From Tubiluchus corallicola (Eukaryota > Priapulida > Priapulimorpha > Priapulimorphida > Tubiluchidae), in assembly GCA_030141605.1 (NCBI GenBank), contig JAQGDQ010000199.1, positions 1-64,000 of the forward strand: DNA of 64,000 nucleotides. The letters are read 5' to 3'. Position 1 is the stretch's first letter. Every line of letters begins with the position of its first letter. The notes under the pieces were generated by a model, which worked only from the letters and a program-made list of their open reading frames with translations, had not been told where the DNA came from and searched no databases. Shown piece after piece: positions 50,105 to 62,250 of the stretch. The position numbers were made by a program, and so were the translations under genes.

Positions 50105-53100
50105 CTAGCAGTAACTGCTGCCGCGATGATTGCCTCTGTGTTCTGCAGCAGCCATGGTGTCAAAGACGTGAGCAAGCTTAGCAGCCAGTTTATGTTTCTT
50201 AGCAAACTCATCTTCTTGTAGAGTGAACAAAATCTAAAAACAAAACACAAAACTAAATTATAAAATTTCAACTTGCACAAATAGGTAGCAAGAGGAGCAA
50301 CCTCTCCTCCAAGCACATTTTTTAAAATTGGCACCTTTTAACAATTTTTTTAACTCTTTAGTTCACTTGTGCAATAAAAGTCAAATCTCCTTTTTTATTT
50401 TTTTAATCACATGGCCTTGGAAGAATCTTCTGGAATCATTACTTTATCTGACCAACCTGCCTCCCGTGTTTTTGAAATGAACACAACTCATTTGTCAAGG
50501 CTGGCTGATTGAGACCGGGTAGCACAGTTCAATGGTAGCGTACTCGCTTACCACCCAGGAGGTCACGGGTTCAAGTCTCGAACGAGTCATACCAAAGACT
50601 TGAAAAATGGTACCGCTGGTTCTTCAATCAAGCATGCGGGTTTAACAAAGCAACATGCAGGACATAATAATCGTGACCACCTTGGAAATAAGTATTGAGT
50701 TACTTAAGGTGTTATCCTTCGACTATGTCCTAAACGAAATTATTATAATTATTATTATTGAGCCAGGGATCAACCTGATCCAAATCTAATTACACTCACA
50801 TCTCTCTGTTTGCCGGATCTCACTTTTATGTATATCAGAAACATCCAACAAAATCTGGACCAATAAATGTCCTGCATACTACGGACACAATCCATGGTTT
50901 CGCAAGCTGACTGTTAGTTGGTTTTGTTTACAACATTACATCACTGTAACCAAGCAGCGTGTAACAACACATGTGTGGCTTTTATATCAGGTGCTAGATG
51001 TTTTTGAGACGATTAGACGATTAATTCTACATTACCATGAGTCTAATACACGGCGCCTAGTGTATTAGCCAAGTATTGGGAAATCTGGACAATCGGCAAA
51101 TTCGGACCGACGTCTCCCCGCTTTTATCCGACAAACCGAGAAATGAGTGTAGTTTCAATAAAATACAAATTATAGACAAATACGTGGGTGAATTAATAAA
51201 AAATCCTGCTTTTACATTACTAACAAGTTTTACTGAAAGTCTCCCCGCTTTTGTCCGGCAAACTGAGATATGAGTGTATTATACTACATTCTTGTCAGAT
51301 TATCTAGCAGTAGGCCTACTGTCAATTACACACAGTACGACTGTCAAAAATTGTTTGTTATGTGTCCAGACTCTTTTGCTGCTCCACCTAACTTTAAAAC
51401 CTGCTTATGCTGCTGAAAAACTTTGGTAAGATTCTGTTCTTAGTTTAAACAGCAGTTTTTGTTTCGTTTTGAAAAATGTTTTTCAAAATAATTAAGAATA
51501 TGTACATAAGTACTGTTGTATTTGACACAAGTTCCCATCAAATCGAAACTCGCCAGTTTTCGACTCACTTTTTGACCAAACACAGGTCAACGTACATCGC
51601 TCACTTTCCCTCATTCAGACCTTTCATTTGATATACTACAAGATATTAAAATTGGAAATTGTCATTTTTCACCCTTGGAGTACGCAATCAACTTCAGTTT
51701 TTCACTCACCTGTTCATTGTACTTTGCAGCGTATCCATACAGCATGAACAAAGCTACGTCACTGTTGAAGTCGTTCTTGTGCTCCTGGGACTCACGGCTC
51801 AACATGGCTGTCATGTCCTGATCACTCACCCCCGGCTGTTGCTTTAACTCATTGTAATACCTGAGCAGAAGAACAAAACCAATTAGAACCATGATCATGG
51901 TGCTCGACTTATAATCGTAAGATCCTTGGTTCGAATCCGGTTTTCAGATTTCTGAGTTCACATCTCTTAATTTTTAGTGAAAAAATTAATAACTGAGGGC
52001 TTTAAATTAGCATTATAAACAATTAAAGGGAAGAAAAAGAAATTTCAAAGTATGTCCCAAAAAAAGTTTTATACAAAGTTATATTACTCGGCATTGTACT
52101 TACCTGTTTCAAAAACATAGTATTATGCGATTCAAAAAAGAAATTCCTAATAATTTAAAGTGTATGCGGCAACTGGTACAACATCACAGTTTCACATATC
52201 CCTATATGCAGCACAAAATGTGACTGGTTCACCAAAAAATATTATTAATCTTACTAATAAAATAAAGTAACTTTCGCTTTTGCTTAGTTAGTGAAGTGTG
52301 TTACGAAAGTTGTAATTATTTTTCAAACTATATGCAATGGTATTTAAATTTAAACTTGTTTCAGTTTTTGGCTCAGTGATCAAATGATCAATGGCTGCAC
52401 CAAACTGTCAGTGCAGAAGTTTAAATTTACGAGTTTTATACGGCATTACTGCTAATAGAAGTTCTGTGTGCAATAAGACAGCATGTGCTAATAGAAGTTC
52501 TGCGTGCAATAAGACAGCATGTGCTAATAGAAGTTCTGCGTGCAATAAGACAGCATGTGCTAATAGAAGTTTTGTGTGCAATAAGACAACATGTGCTAAT
52601 AGAAGTTCTGTGTGCAATAAGACAGCATGTGCTAATAGAAGTTCTGTGTGCAATAAGACAACATGTGCTAGCAATAAGACAGCATGTGCTAATAGAAGTT
52701 CTGCGTGCAATAAGACAGCATGTGCTAATAGAAGTTCTGTGTGCAATAAGACAACATGTGCTAATAAGACAGCATGTGCTAATAGAAGTTCTGTGTGCAA
52801 TAAACACATGTGCTAGCAATAAGACAGCATGTGCTAATAGAAGTTCTGTGTGCAATAAGACAACATGTGCTAATAGAAGTTCTGTGTGCAATAAGACAGC
52901 ATGTGCTAATAGAAGTTCTGTGTGCAATAAGACAACATGTGCTAGCAATAAGACAGCATGTGCTAATAGAAGTTCTGTGTGCAATAAGACAACATGTGCT
53001 AGCAATAAGACAGCATGTGCTAATAGAAGTTCTGTGTGCAATAAGACAGCATGTGCTAATAGAAGTTCTGTGTGCAATAAGACAACATGTGCCAATAGAA

Positions 53101-56100
53101 GTTCTGTGTGCAATAAGACAGCATGTGCTAATAGAAGTTCTGTGTGCAATAAGACAACATGTGCTAGCAATAAGACAGCATGTGCTAATAGAAGTTCTGC
53201 GTGCAATAAGACAGCATGTGCTAATAGAAGTTCTGTGCGCAATAAGACAGCATGTGCTAATAGAAGTTCTGTGTGCAATAAGACAGCATGTGCTAATAGA
53301 AGTTCTGTGTGCAATAACACAGCATGCAATAAGACAGCATGTGCTAATAGAAGTTCTGCGTGCAATAGACACAAATCTGGAATAAGAAGCATGTGCTAAT
53401 AGAAGTTCTGTGCGCAATAACACAGCATGTGCTAATAGAAGTTCTGTATGTAATAAGACAGCATGCGCTAATAGAAGTTCTGCGTGCAATAAGACAACAT
53501 GTGCTAATAGAAGTTCTGCGTGCAATAAGACAACATGTGCTAATAGAAGTTCTGCGTGCAATAAGACAGCACGTGCTAATAGAAGTTCTGTGCGCAATAA
53601 CACAGCATGTGCTAATAGAAGTTCTGTATGTAATAAGACAGCATGCGCTAATAGAAGTTCTGCGTGCAATAAGACAACATGTGCTAATAGAAGTTCTGCG
53701 TGCAATAAGACAACATGTGCTAATAGAAGTTCTGCGTGCAATAAGACAGCACGTGCTAATAGAAGTTCTGTGCGCAATAACACAGCATGTGCTAATAGAA
53801 GTTCTGTATGTAATAAGACAGCATGCGCTAATAGAAGTTCTGCGTGCAATAAGACAACATGTGCTAATAGAAGTTCTGCGTGCAATAAGACAACATGTGC
53901 TAGCAATAAGACAGCACGTGCTAATAGAAGTTCTGTGCGCAATAAGACAGCATGTGCTTATAGAAGTTCTGTGTGTAATAAGATAGCATGTGCTAATAGA
54001 AGTTCTGCGTGCAATAAGACAACATGTGCTAGCAATAAGACAGCATGTGCTAATAGAAGTTCTGCGTGCAATAAGACAGCATGTGCTAATAGAAGTTGTG
54101 CGTGCAATAAGATTGCATGTGCTAATAGAAGTTCTGTGTGCAATAACACAGTATGTGCTAATAGAAGTTCTGTGTGCAATAACACAGCATGTGCTAACAG
54201 AAGTTCTGTGTGCAATAAGACAGCATGTGCTAATAGCAGTTCTGTGTGCAATAACACAGCATGTGCTAATAGGAGTTCTGTGTGCAATAAGACAGCATGT
54301 GCTAATAGAAGTTCTGCATGCAATAAGACAGCATGTGCTAATATAAGTTCAGTGTGCAACAAGACAGCATGTGCTAATAGAAGTTCTGTGTGTAATAAGA
54401 CAGCATGTGCTAATATAAGTTCTGTGTGCAATAAGACAGCATGTGCTAATAGAAGCTCTGCGTGCAATAAGACAGCATGTGCTAATAGAAGCTCTGCGTG
54501 CAATAAGACAGCATGTGCTAAAGCATGTGCTAATAGAAGCTCTGCGTGCAATAAGACAGCATGTGCTAATAGAAGCTCTGCGTACAATAAGACAACATGT
54601 GCTAATAGAAGTTGTGCGTGCAATAAGATTGCATGTGCTAATAGAAGTTCTGTGTGCAATAAGACAGCATGTGCTAATATAAGTTCAGTGTGCAATAAGA
54701 CAGTATGTGCTAATAGAAGTTCTGTGTGTAATAAGACCGTATGTGCTAATAGAAGTTCTGCGTGCAATAAGACAGCATGTGCTGATAGAAGTTCTGTGTG
54801 TAATAAGACAGCATGTGCTAATAGAAGTTCTGTGTGTAATAAGACAGCATGTGCTAATAGAAGTTCTGCATGCAATAAGACAGCATGTGCTAATAGAAGT
54901 TCTCTTTTCTCGTCCTGTAAAAAGGTTAGACATCGTAACTCACCTAGTGACTAGTTGCTTGTATTTGGGAATGTCTTTAGCATACAACAATTTGCTAGTG
55001 GACGAATCTTTGCCCAACTTATGTTCAGTAATTGAACAGCTGTCCATAAAGGTTTGTGCTATCACAGACAGACAGGCGTCGACCGTCTGAGACTTGCCAA
55101 CGTCGAACACAAAGTCCGGGTTCTTGATGAGGTTGACCCAGAAGCGAAGCGGAAGACTGTTATTCTTCCACGTGTAAACAACGTCGGGATCGACAATCTC
55201 GTGCTGAAGCGCTTGATCGTCCAGGAAGTCAAACATGTACTTTATAGGAAGGACAGCAGCATTCTCGCCTTCGCCTGGATCAAATATGGCGTCGATGAGA
55301 TCGTCGACAAACTGCTGAAGCGCACCCTGGTGGAAGAAAATGTTATTGTCAAGAACATAAACAACAAAACTCTATTTGGAGCTACACACTTATCTAGCAT
55401 TAGGTGGTATGCAACATTAGTAATAGCTTTAAAAAATTGGAACAAATTTTTTACCCAGTTCCCGATTTTTATCGAAATCTCTTCAAAACTCCAGTTGCGC
55501 TTTTTAAGAGTCGAATAGTGCAATATTTAGACAAAATGACCTCTGTTGCAACAATATTTAAACAATTTACTGACCACTCTAAGACATCATCTTGAGACAT
55601 TTAGACAAAATGGACAATGTGACAGCAATGCTTAAACAATTAAATGACCACTCTTAAGACATTATCTTACGGTCTTTAGACAAAATGACCACTGTTGCAA
55701 CAATATTTAAACAATTTGCTGACCACTCTAAGACATTATCTTATGATCTTTAGACAAAATGACCAGTGGGACAGCTATATTTAAACAATTTATTGACCTC
55801 TCTAAGACATTAACATCATCTTGCAATATTCAGACAAAATGACCAGTATAGCAGCAATATTTAAACAATTTATTGACCACTCTAAGTTATTAACATCATT
55901 TTTTACATATCTGTGATTCAACAAATGCAAAGCTTACCAGTAGGGCTGGCGGCAGGACTGGAGCTCAGCGCACCTTGAAGAACAAGCCTCTATGAAGAGC
56001 TACCAGAAGTATGCTATATTTGGGCACCCGCTGTTAGGACTATAAACTTACAAAATAACAAAACTGATAATAGTCAAGAAAGCATTAAAAAGCTACTAGC

Positions 56101-59100
56101 TTCATAAAAAAAATAAAAAAATATTTTTAATTTTTACTTACCTTTGTGTACAGTAGCCGGTTCAAGTAGATCTCGGAAACCAGCTTGTTGAGTCTTTGCG
56201 TGGGCGTCTTCTCCGCTGGGGTGTCAGAATCTGCCGGCTTTATCTGCAAAAATAGCCACTTAATTATTTAATCAAAATTAAGTAGTCGAGAATCAATTTA
56301 AAAAAAATTACTCAGCAAAAAATACAGAACAGATGTAATCATTTTTGCAATTACAGGAATTTAGATATGGAAGTTTTACATATATAGCAATTTAACAACA
56401 AAACAACTGCAAGGCTACTTGACAATAATTACTAAACAATTTCCATTTATTTCTGCAATAGTTCTGCTAATTAATTTTTCAATACACATTCTGGGGCACC
56501 AGTTCAATCAATGTCAGCGATTGTCAACATCAGTGTCATGAAATGCTTGGTGTACGGTAGTGTTATCTGTGTGTTATCGTAATTGGACAAAGTTTTTACT
56601 TTGCAATTTGGAGATAAAGTTTAATGTGGTTTTCTTATCGCAGCAGGTATTAAATAAAATGGAGACAAATTTGTTATTCAGTTTTTTGTTCCTTCAATTA
56701 ATGAAAAGGCAAGAATTCTACAGTCTTCCACTGTGAACATCTTTACGGAATCGTACTTAAAAATGATGTCTACTTACCAAATGCCAATATTTGACCCCGC
56801 GCTCTACAGCCGACTGCATGTCCGAAAGACTTGGCTTGTTTGTAATGGGGCTCTGTGGGGGTGTGCACATCTGCAGGGCATGATTCTCTGCTAATTAAAA
56901 TAAAATCAGTTGCAATGTTTAAATGACTGGGCTGTAATGTGTGTGTGTGTGTGCGCGTGTGTGTGGTGTGTGTGTGTGTGTCTGCGTGCGTGCGTGCGTG
57001 CTGCGCGCGTGCGAGTGTGTTTCTAAAAATATTACTGGCTTAGCATAACTGGAATGGCATGACAATTTCTTTATGATAATGAAGTCTGGCAGACATACAT
57101 AGATTTACTTCCCTTGACTTCATCAACTTAATCTCTAAATGATGTTAAGAGCTAAATGAGTTTAATCTCTCAGCAATTTTCAGAATTCAATTTTGCAACT
57201 CCTTAATTAAAAATCAACATTTTAAAACCAACATTATTTCAATTAACTGATTTTGAAATCAACTTATTTATATAATAAAGTCGTTTCTATATAACAGATT
57301 ATAGCAGAATAATTAGTTTGTGAAGTTTTGATAAATTGTCAATCTGTAACATGTAATAGAGCATAGTTGTTGTTGTTGGCATCCTTCTGTCTCGGAAGAC
57401 AATGAAATGTGCGCCAAGAGAGTCTGATCCTTGAACGTCTCCAGGGCGCACGCCTAGGCAAGGTGCATGGAGATCCTGAGTTGTCCAGACTGCAGGAACC
57501 CCCTCTCTTCCTCCCTGGTGTAGTCCTAAGGAAAATGGAGCGATATGTTTGGCACCAGGTTGGCTGCAGGAGCTGCCGTAGTCAGTGAGCATGCTGGACT
57601 GGTCCGCCTTCGGGGTTCCACTCCTGATTTGGAAGGTTTACTCCTCTACACATGGCCGTTGGGTCACTTGACCTCCTCCGCCCTCTAGCCGTTGGCTGCT
57701 TGTACAACTCCTTTGCCTAGTGTCCAGATACAGTGTGGGCATCCCGCAAACCTACAGCACCTGGTATTCCTAGGTGGTCACCCATCCAAGCACTAACCAG
57801 GCTTTACGTTGCTTAACTTCGGTGATCAGACAAGAACTGGTGTTTTCAACGTGATTTGGATGTAGTATAGCGCACAGTAACTCAGCAATTATAGACTATA
57901 CACTCATATCTCGGTTTGCCAGACAAAAGCAGGGAAACGTTGGTCCAAATTTGCCGAATGTCCATATTTATCGATAATAAGCTAATAAAGTAGGCGTCGT
58001 GTATTAAGCTCACGGTAATGTAGAATCATGCTTAATAGTCTCAAAAACGTCTAGTACAGGCCCCACCTGACATACAAGCTACACACGTGTCGTTACACAC
58101 TGCTTGGTTGCACTGATGTAAAAAAAGTGACGGCCCACCAACTAGCAAAACCACAGAATGTGTTCGTAGTATGCGGGGCTTTAGATTTTGTCCGATTTTT
58201 CTGATATGTATATAAGTGAGGTACAGCGAATTGAGATATGAGTGTCATTTTAAAGAACTTAAAAGCATAAGCCCAATTACATGATATCACTAATGAAAGT
58301 TTAACAAATTTTAGGTAGCGTAAAGGAATTATGAAATAGCATAATGCTCACCATATGTAAAAATACTGTGATCCTGAGAGTTGTTTAGAAGGGCTGATTG
58401 CTTTGGCACCAAGTAAAAGGAAGCACCGTCACTGATCTGTGAAAAAGATACAACGCAAAATAATTAAAAATACAATGACTTTGTAAAGGTTTGAAGTTGT
58501 CAAAAGTATACCAGACTCGTAGAAAGAACAAATAAAAGGGGTGACTCAGATGCTAGGACAACACGGCTAAGCACATGGAAGTCTGATTTTGCAAACTTTT
58601 GTGTACCAGTCTATCAAATTGTGAAACCAAGGCAAGCAAAGACAATTCATTGCTCGAACTGTTAGCTAAGCATCATGGGATTTCTCTGATATATTCTGAA
58701 GTACATACAAGTACATGCAAGTACACACAAGAACACAAGTACATACAAGAGCACACAAGTGCATACAAGTACATACAAGAGCATACAAGTACATACAAGT
58801 ACATGCAAGTACATACAAGTACATGCAAGTACATACAAGTACATACAAGTACATAAAGAGCATACAAGTACATGCAAGTACACACAAGTACATACAAGTA
58901 CATGCAAGTACACACAAGTACATACAAGTACACACAAGTACATACAAGTACATGCAAGTACACACAAGCACACAAAAGTACATACAAGCACACACAAGTA
59001 CATACAAGTACATGAATTGTGAGTTGAATGAGTAGATAGAGCAGAGTCAGTAGATATGAGAATTCATTGATTTAGTTAAAATTCTGTAAACTCTGACGCA

Positions 59101-61904
59101 GTTTCAAATATCACATAACGCGTCGAGAACTATTGAGACGGGCTTCTATTAATTTTTTTAGAATGTAACAAAGAAAAGTGTGCAGGTGCATAGGAAAAAT
59201 GCATTATAATCACAGAATTCTTTTTCATGATTGTCATGGGACCTGACGTCATCCTACTGTCACGATGATTGTCATTTGTACTCTAGAGCACATTTACAAT
59301 CACAAGCAGATTGTTGATTTTTTTACAGTCAACGTCCATACTTTCTGCATGATTCCCAGCTAGGCAACACCAACACGCATACTATAGTTTATATTGTGTT
59401 TTTGTCTCGTCTCGCGATGGATAGCTGAAAAATTTAAAGTAAAAGCCCAGCCTCGCCAACATTTTCTAGCAAAAGTTTAAGGAACACCTGTTGAAACGAT
59501 AATCCATTTGCTTTTGTAATATAATTAAGTAATTACATAAATAATTTAGGGATTTTACTTATGCCAATTGCTGTATACATGCAATTCAGTGGTTGGCCGA
59601 CCATTCACTGATGACGTCAAGACAGGAAACTATAACACTTCGTTTACATGCAGGAAACTGTTGCTAGCCCTTTACCGCCTGCTTCCGGGTCAGGAACTCG
59701 GAGTAGTTTACACAAGTATAACGCACAAAAAATTGGCACAACGCAAAATTGAACTTCTGTGTTACCAAACAGTACAACACACGACAACTCATCAGACAAG
59801 TTAGTACAGTAACTAGTGTATCATTTGCTATGTAAATACAGGTACAGACATCCCATAATGCTTTTTGGACAATCCTGCTGTGACGTCGTTCACAATACAC
59901 AGCTGAAGTTTGCTATGAAGAAGTTCTGAGGGTAATTGCTAAGACACTAGAATACAGGTAGAATTCAAGTAGAATACAGGTGAGCTTTATTTATATAAAT
60001 CATTAATAACACTATACATTGCTCTCTCAGTTTAAGTCACATGCTTACTCAATGATCTCTGAAAGCTAACTGCCCGGGTAAGTTTTTTCCATGAAGCAAG
60101 GAAGCCAGCAATTCAATGAAGGTAAATGTTATGCATACTAGTTCAAGGATGAAAGTTTAGACTGTATATAAAGAAATAGACTTATTTTATAGCTAAAATT
60201 TCTTGTGTGGGATTTTTAATGTTTTAACGAGAGAATGTAATAATATAACTAATGATCATAATTAAGAACTAATAAAAAATAAGATAAAGAAATCGTGAGC
60301 TTCACGACATTTGCCGAGTGCAGATGCAGTACCGCAAATGTTGAACAGGTGAGATCTAATGTGTTTTATTAATTCATTCATTCCGAGAGTCCCACCAGGC
60401 GACGCTAGAACGTTTTTTCCGCAGGCTGTTTGGTCAAAATTTTGAAAAAATCGCGAGTTGGGTCCAGGAAAACGCCCGTTGCAGGACGCCGTGATCCTCT
60501 CGGGAATTCTAAATAGGCCTACTACACCCACCGCTGAACGGGCTATCTATCTATACATAGAACCACCCTCGGCCCATTCCCGTTCTCCACATCTCAGGGG
60601 TATAACTTTTGCAAAAAACGACCGAAAAAGGGCCATTTTTGGAGGTTTTTCGCCCCCCTTTCTCCCGGTGGGCCCGATTCGAAAAATAAACCCCCAATGA
60701 GACGACACTAGATCGAGACCTTTCTTTTGATATATAGATCGCCGCAAATCGTGCCCTCGTCCGGGCTGTAGCCTCGAATCTGATATATAAATATATATAT
60801 TAAGATACCAAGAATATTAATATAAGAGATGTAGCTGCACGCATAAAAACTAGGGCATTTGATTATTTTTTTCTGCTTAAGTTCTTGGTTTTCGTAATTA
60901 TAAAAAACTGACCAGGCATTTATTTAAACCATTTAAATTCTTCAGAAATCCATCCATGCAGTCACGGCTGGATGTGATTATGACTATGACTGTAGTGCGC
61001 CATTTCAGAATTCGAATTTTTTCTTGTTCCACTGTAGCACAAACTTTCTAATAACTTTTATGAAAGACTGTAATCCATGATGATAAAGACATGACACAAA
61101 GAATGTAACAGCAAATTTACTATGCGATACAAAAACTTATGAATGCCACGATGAAATGATAAAATATATAGCCATAGACATAGACATTATTTTCTCCAAA
61201 TGTGTCACAAATTTCCATTTTACGAAAAATAACTTTATCCGTAGAGATGGGACGAGGAAGGACCATAGGTCATCTAGTCACTCACCCCTTATAATTTAAT
61301 ATTGATCACAGAAAAAAGAATTGATGACACAGGATGCAATTATTGTTAATTACTTAAATAAACTAATCAAAATAAAGCAATAACAAAAGCAAAAATATAA
61401 AAACAAACATAACAACAATAGCATAAGTGAAAAAGAATAATAATAAATGAAAATGATGAATAAGTATCACAACAATTAGTTACGAATTAAATAAAACGAT
61501 AATAATGCACAGTTGTTTACAAAATTCTCGGCAAGAAAAAATAATGGGAATTTTATATAATGCGAATGATTACATAACAGAAAAAAAGAAATATAAAAGC
61601 AAAGCAGAGCAGGTAATTTATGTCACCGTCCAAACGTAATCGCTAATTGGGTATAGTGCATACACAAAAAATGTGTTCTAGCAGTTTTTCTTAAGTTTTA
61701 GTGCAATGATATCATATGAATAATCAAACCAACTAGTGCAATTTCAAGAAGAAATTTAAATAAAACCTCTCTGTTAAAAGTGACATTCTTTATTACTTAC
61801 CTTATAATCATTTAAGGTATTTAACCGTTTCCACTCTCCATCTGACTCCGTGATCGTGTCTACGTCCTGTAGAATCAACTTGCCCTGATAACCAGCTCTC
61901 CAGA
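50105..61904 (-). CDS. Plexin, C-terminal cytoplasmic part (gene continues beyond right edge)
   Basis: Plexins are semaphorin receptors with an intracellular GAP domain for Rap-type GTPases. Seven exons are visible on the minus strand, all with GT-AG borders and matching phases: 61904-61801, 58436-58352, 56890-56778, 56243-56142, 55326-54944, 51860-51710, 50233-50105. They encode the last 354 residues: end of the Rho-GTPase-binding domain ([19 protein letters not shown]), [37 protein letters not shown], then the second half of the GAP domain with [37 protein letters not shown] (carrying a conserved GAP arginine), [27 protein letters not shown] and GVSDQDM. The tail ends SSYC. The sema, PSI, IPT and membrane parts must lie beyond 64000. 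Several introns contain large tandem arrays. Confidence 0.95.
50512..50762 (+). mobile_element. tRNA-derived SINE (family S1), intact copy
   Basis: Head with A-box GTTCAATGGTAGCGTACTCG and B-box GGTTCAAGTC 30 bases later, a body with TTGAAAAATGGTACCGCTGG and GACCACCTTGGAAATAAGTA, and a tail of ATT units. It is the uninterrupted counterpart of 3511-4232. Its first 35 bases (ACCGGGTAGCACAGTTCAAT onward) equal the core of the satellite at 62251-64000. Confidence 0.88.
51000..51278 (+). mobile_element. MITE family B, copy 2
   Basis: Contains the family B core in inverse orientation (ACATTACCATGAGTCTAATA) and two copies of the terminal sequence: CTCCCCGCTTTTATCCGACA at 51114 and CTCCCCGCTTTTGTCCGGCA at 51241, the latter followed by GAGATATGAGTGTA. 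The segment between them equals the left flank of copy 1, so the longer form had a doubled terminus. Confidence 0.7.
51895..51962 (+). mobile_element. tRNA-derived sequence (family S4)
   Basis: ATGGTGCTCGACTTATAATC followed by TTGGTTCGAATCCGG, with a perfect B-box GGTTCGAATCC; the upstream A-box is weak. It may be a SINE head or a decayed tRNA. It lies immediately 5' of plexin exon 51860-51710 on the opposite strand. Confidence 0.5.
52023..52450 (+). repeat. Dispersed repeat R, copy 3
   Basis: Matches 2035-2380: TATGTCCCAA, AAAATGTGACTG, ATTAATCTTACT, TTAGTTAGTGA and the right end GTTTAAATTTACGAGTTTTATACGGC. The 36-bp minisatellite begins exactly where the similarity to the other copy ends (ATTACTGCTAATAGAAG against TTACTTCTGATGCAAG). 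Confidence 0.75.
52451..54905 (+). repeat. 36-bp minisatellite, about 68 units, with 180-bp higher-order blocks
   Basis: Unit GCTAATAGAAGTTCTGTGTG followed by CAATAAGACAGCATGT. Some units are shortened to a 21-bp form (GCTAGCAATAAGACAGCATG). Between about 53396 and 53935 a five-unit, 180-bp block is repeated three times almost without change. Because 36 is a multiple of three and the unit has no stop in several frames, long artificial open frames (up to 514 codons) run on both strands. The array lies in a plexin intron and stops about 40 bp from the donor site of exon 55326-54944. Confidence 0.97.
55528..55905 (+). repeat. Degenerate tandem repeat of about 80 bp, five copies
   Basis: Copies share TTTAGACAAAATGACC, AATATTTAAACAATTTATTG and ACCACTCTAAGACATTA with many substitutions. 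Older than the neighbouring minisatellite. It lies in the plexin intron before exon 55326-54944. Confidence 0.9.
56937..57025 (+). repeat. GT/GC microsatellite
   Basis: Mixed GTGTGT and GCGTGC repeat of about 90 bp in a plexin intron; alternating purine-pyrimidine sequence able to form Z-DNA. Confidence 0.95.
57367..57868 (-). mobile_element. 5S-rRNA-derived SINE, full-length copy
   Basis: On the minus strand the head starts near 57866 with ACTACATCCAAATCACGTTG, passes CTTGTCTGATCACCGAAGTT and AAGCAACGTAAAGCCTGGTT, then AGTGCTTGGATGGGTGACCA and AATACCAGGTGCTGTAGG, which is a whole 5S rRNA including the internal pol III promoter boxes. The body (about 370 bp) is shared with 23321-23775, and the 3' tail is a short AAC repeat. 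Relative to that copy it contains an extra block near 57620-57650 and lacks the GCTCAGCCACAGCTG segment. Confidence 0.92.
57901..58244 (+). mobile_element. MITE family B, copy 3
   Basis: The left end CACTCATATCTCGGTTTGCC and the inverted right end CACTCATATCTCAATTCGCT are terminal inverted repeats. The inner GTGTATTAAGCTCACGGTAA matches copies 1 and 2. The left flank ends TA. It lies about 30 bp from the head of the 5S-SINE. Confidence 0.8.
58698..59012 (+). repeat. 10-bp tandem array (ACAAGTACAT)
   Basis: About 31 units of ACAAGTACAT with T/C/G variants (ACAAGTGCAT, ACAAGTACAC, ACAAGAGCAT). It gives spurious open frames on both strands. It is in the plexin intron upstream of exon 58436-58352. 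Confidence 0.97.
59030..60384. other. Plexin intron, nothing recognised
   Basis: A+T-rich intronic DNA with several GACGTCA/TGACGTC motifs (59245, 59612, 59880). No exon, RNA gene or element border was supported. Confidence 0.4.
60385..60790 (+). repeat. Anomalous GC-rich block containing dispersed repeat Q
   Basis: The left 80 bp match repeat Q at 40960-41110 (inverted). The rest is markedly GC-richer than the intron around it, with CCCCCCTTTCTCCCGGTGGG, GGCCCATTCCCGTTCTCC and GATCGCCGCAAATCGTGCCC. No frame resembles a known protein and no rRNA segment was recognised. It may be the conserved core of a larger element. Confidence 0.5.
60791..61800. other. Plexin intron, nothing recognised
   Basis: Strongly A+T-rich with AAATAATAA-type simple sequence at 61340-61530. 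No exon or element. Confidence 0.4.
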
Positions 61905-62250
61905 CTGCAACGAACAATGCACAAAATGAATATGCTCCATCTAGTGTCAAAAAACAGAAGCACTCACATATGCACCAGCTTCAAATGCGAACAAGACAAC
62001 TGAAATGTGCTATAAATCATGCATGCCGTACTTAGAATTTTTTGATAGTGATATACAGATATTCATCCACTTACAACCTATGCAACTTACGACTGTGCAC
62101 TGCCATACGTATACAACACCTTACACATAGCTACACTTTTGTCTACACACATGACTTCTTATATGTGTAGAGAATCTCCATTTGATTAAAAGGGTCCGAC
62201 TTGGGTGTAAGTCGCCTCACAACCAATTGTATTCGTAAATCGACGACGAC

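Noticed and set aside
52391-54954. Long open frames on both strands (up to 514 codons) with [12 protein letters not shown]-type repeats
   Set aside because: They are by-products of a 36-bp repeat without stops in several frames. Frames are open on both strands, the array lies in a plexin intron, and no signal peptide or non-repeat domain is attached.
57745-57868. Functional 5S rRNA gene
   Set aside because: The 5S part runs directly into a SINE body shared with two other copies and carries several substitutions; there is no terminator T-run at its end.
58599-59035. Open frames of [10 protein letters not shown] / [10 protein letters not shown] type
   Set aside because: Products of the 10-bp ACAAGTACAT array on both strands.
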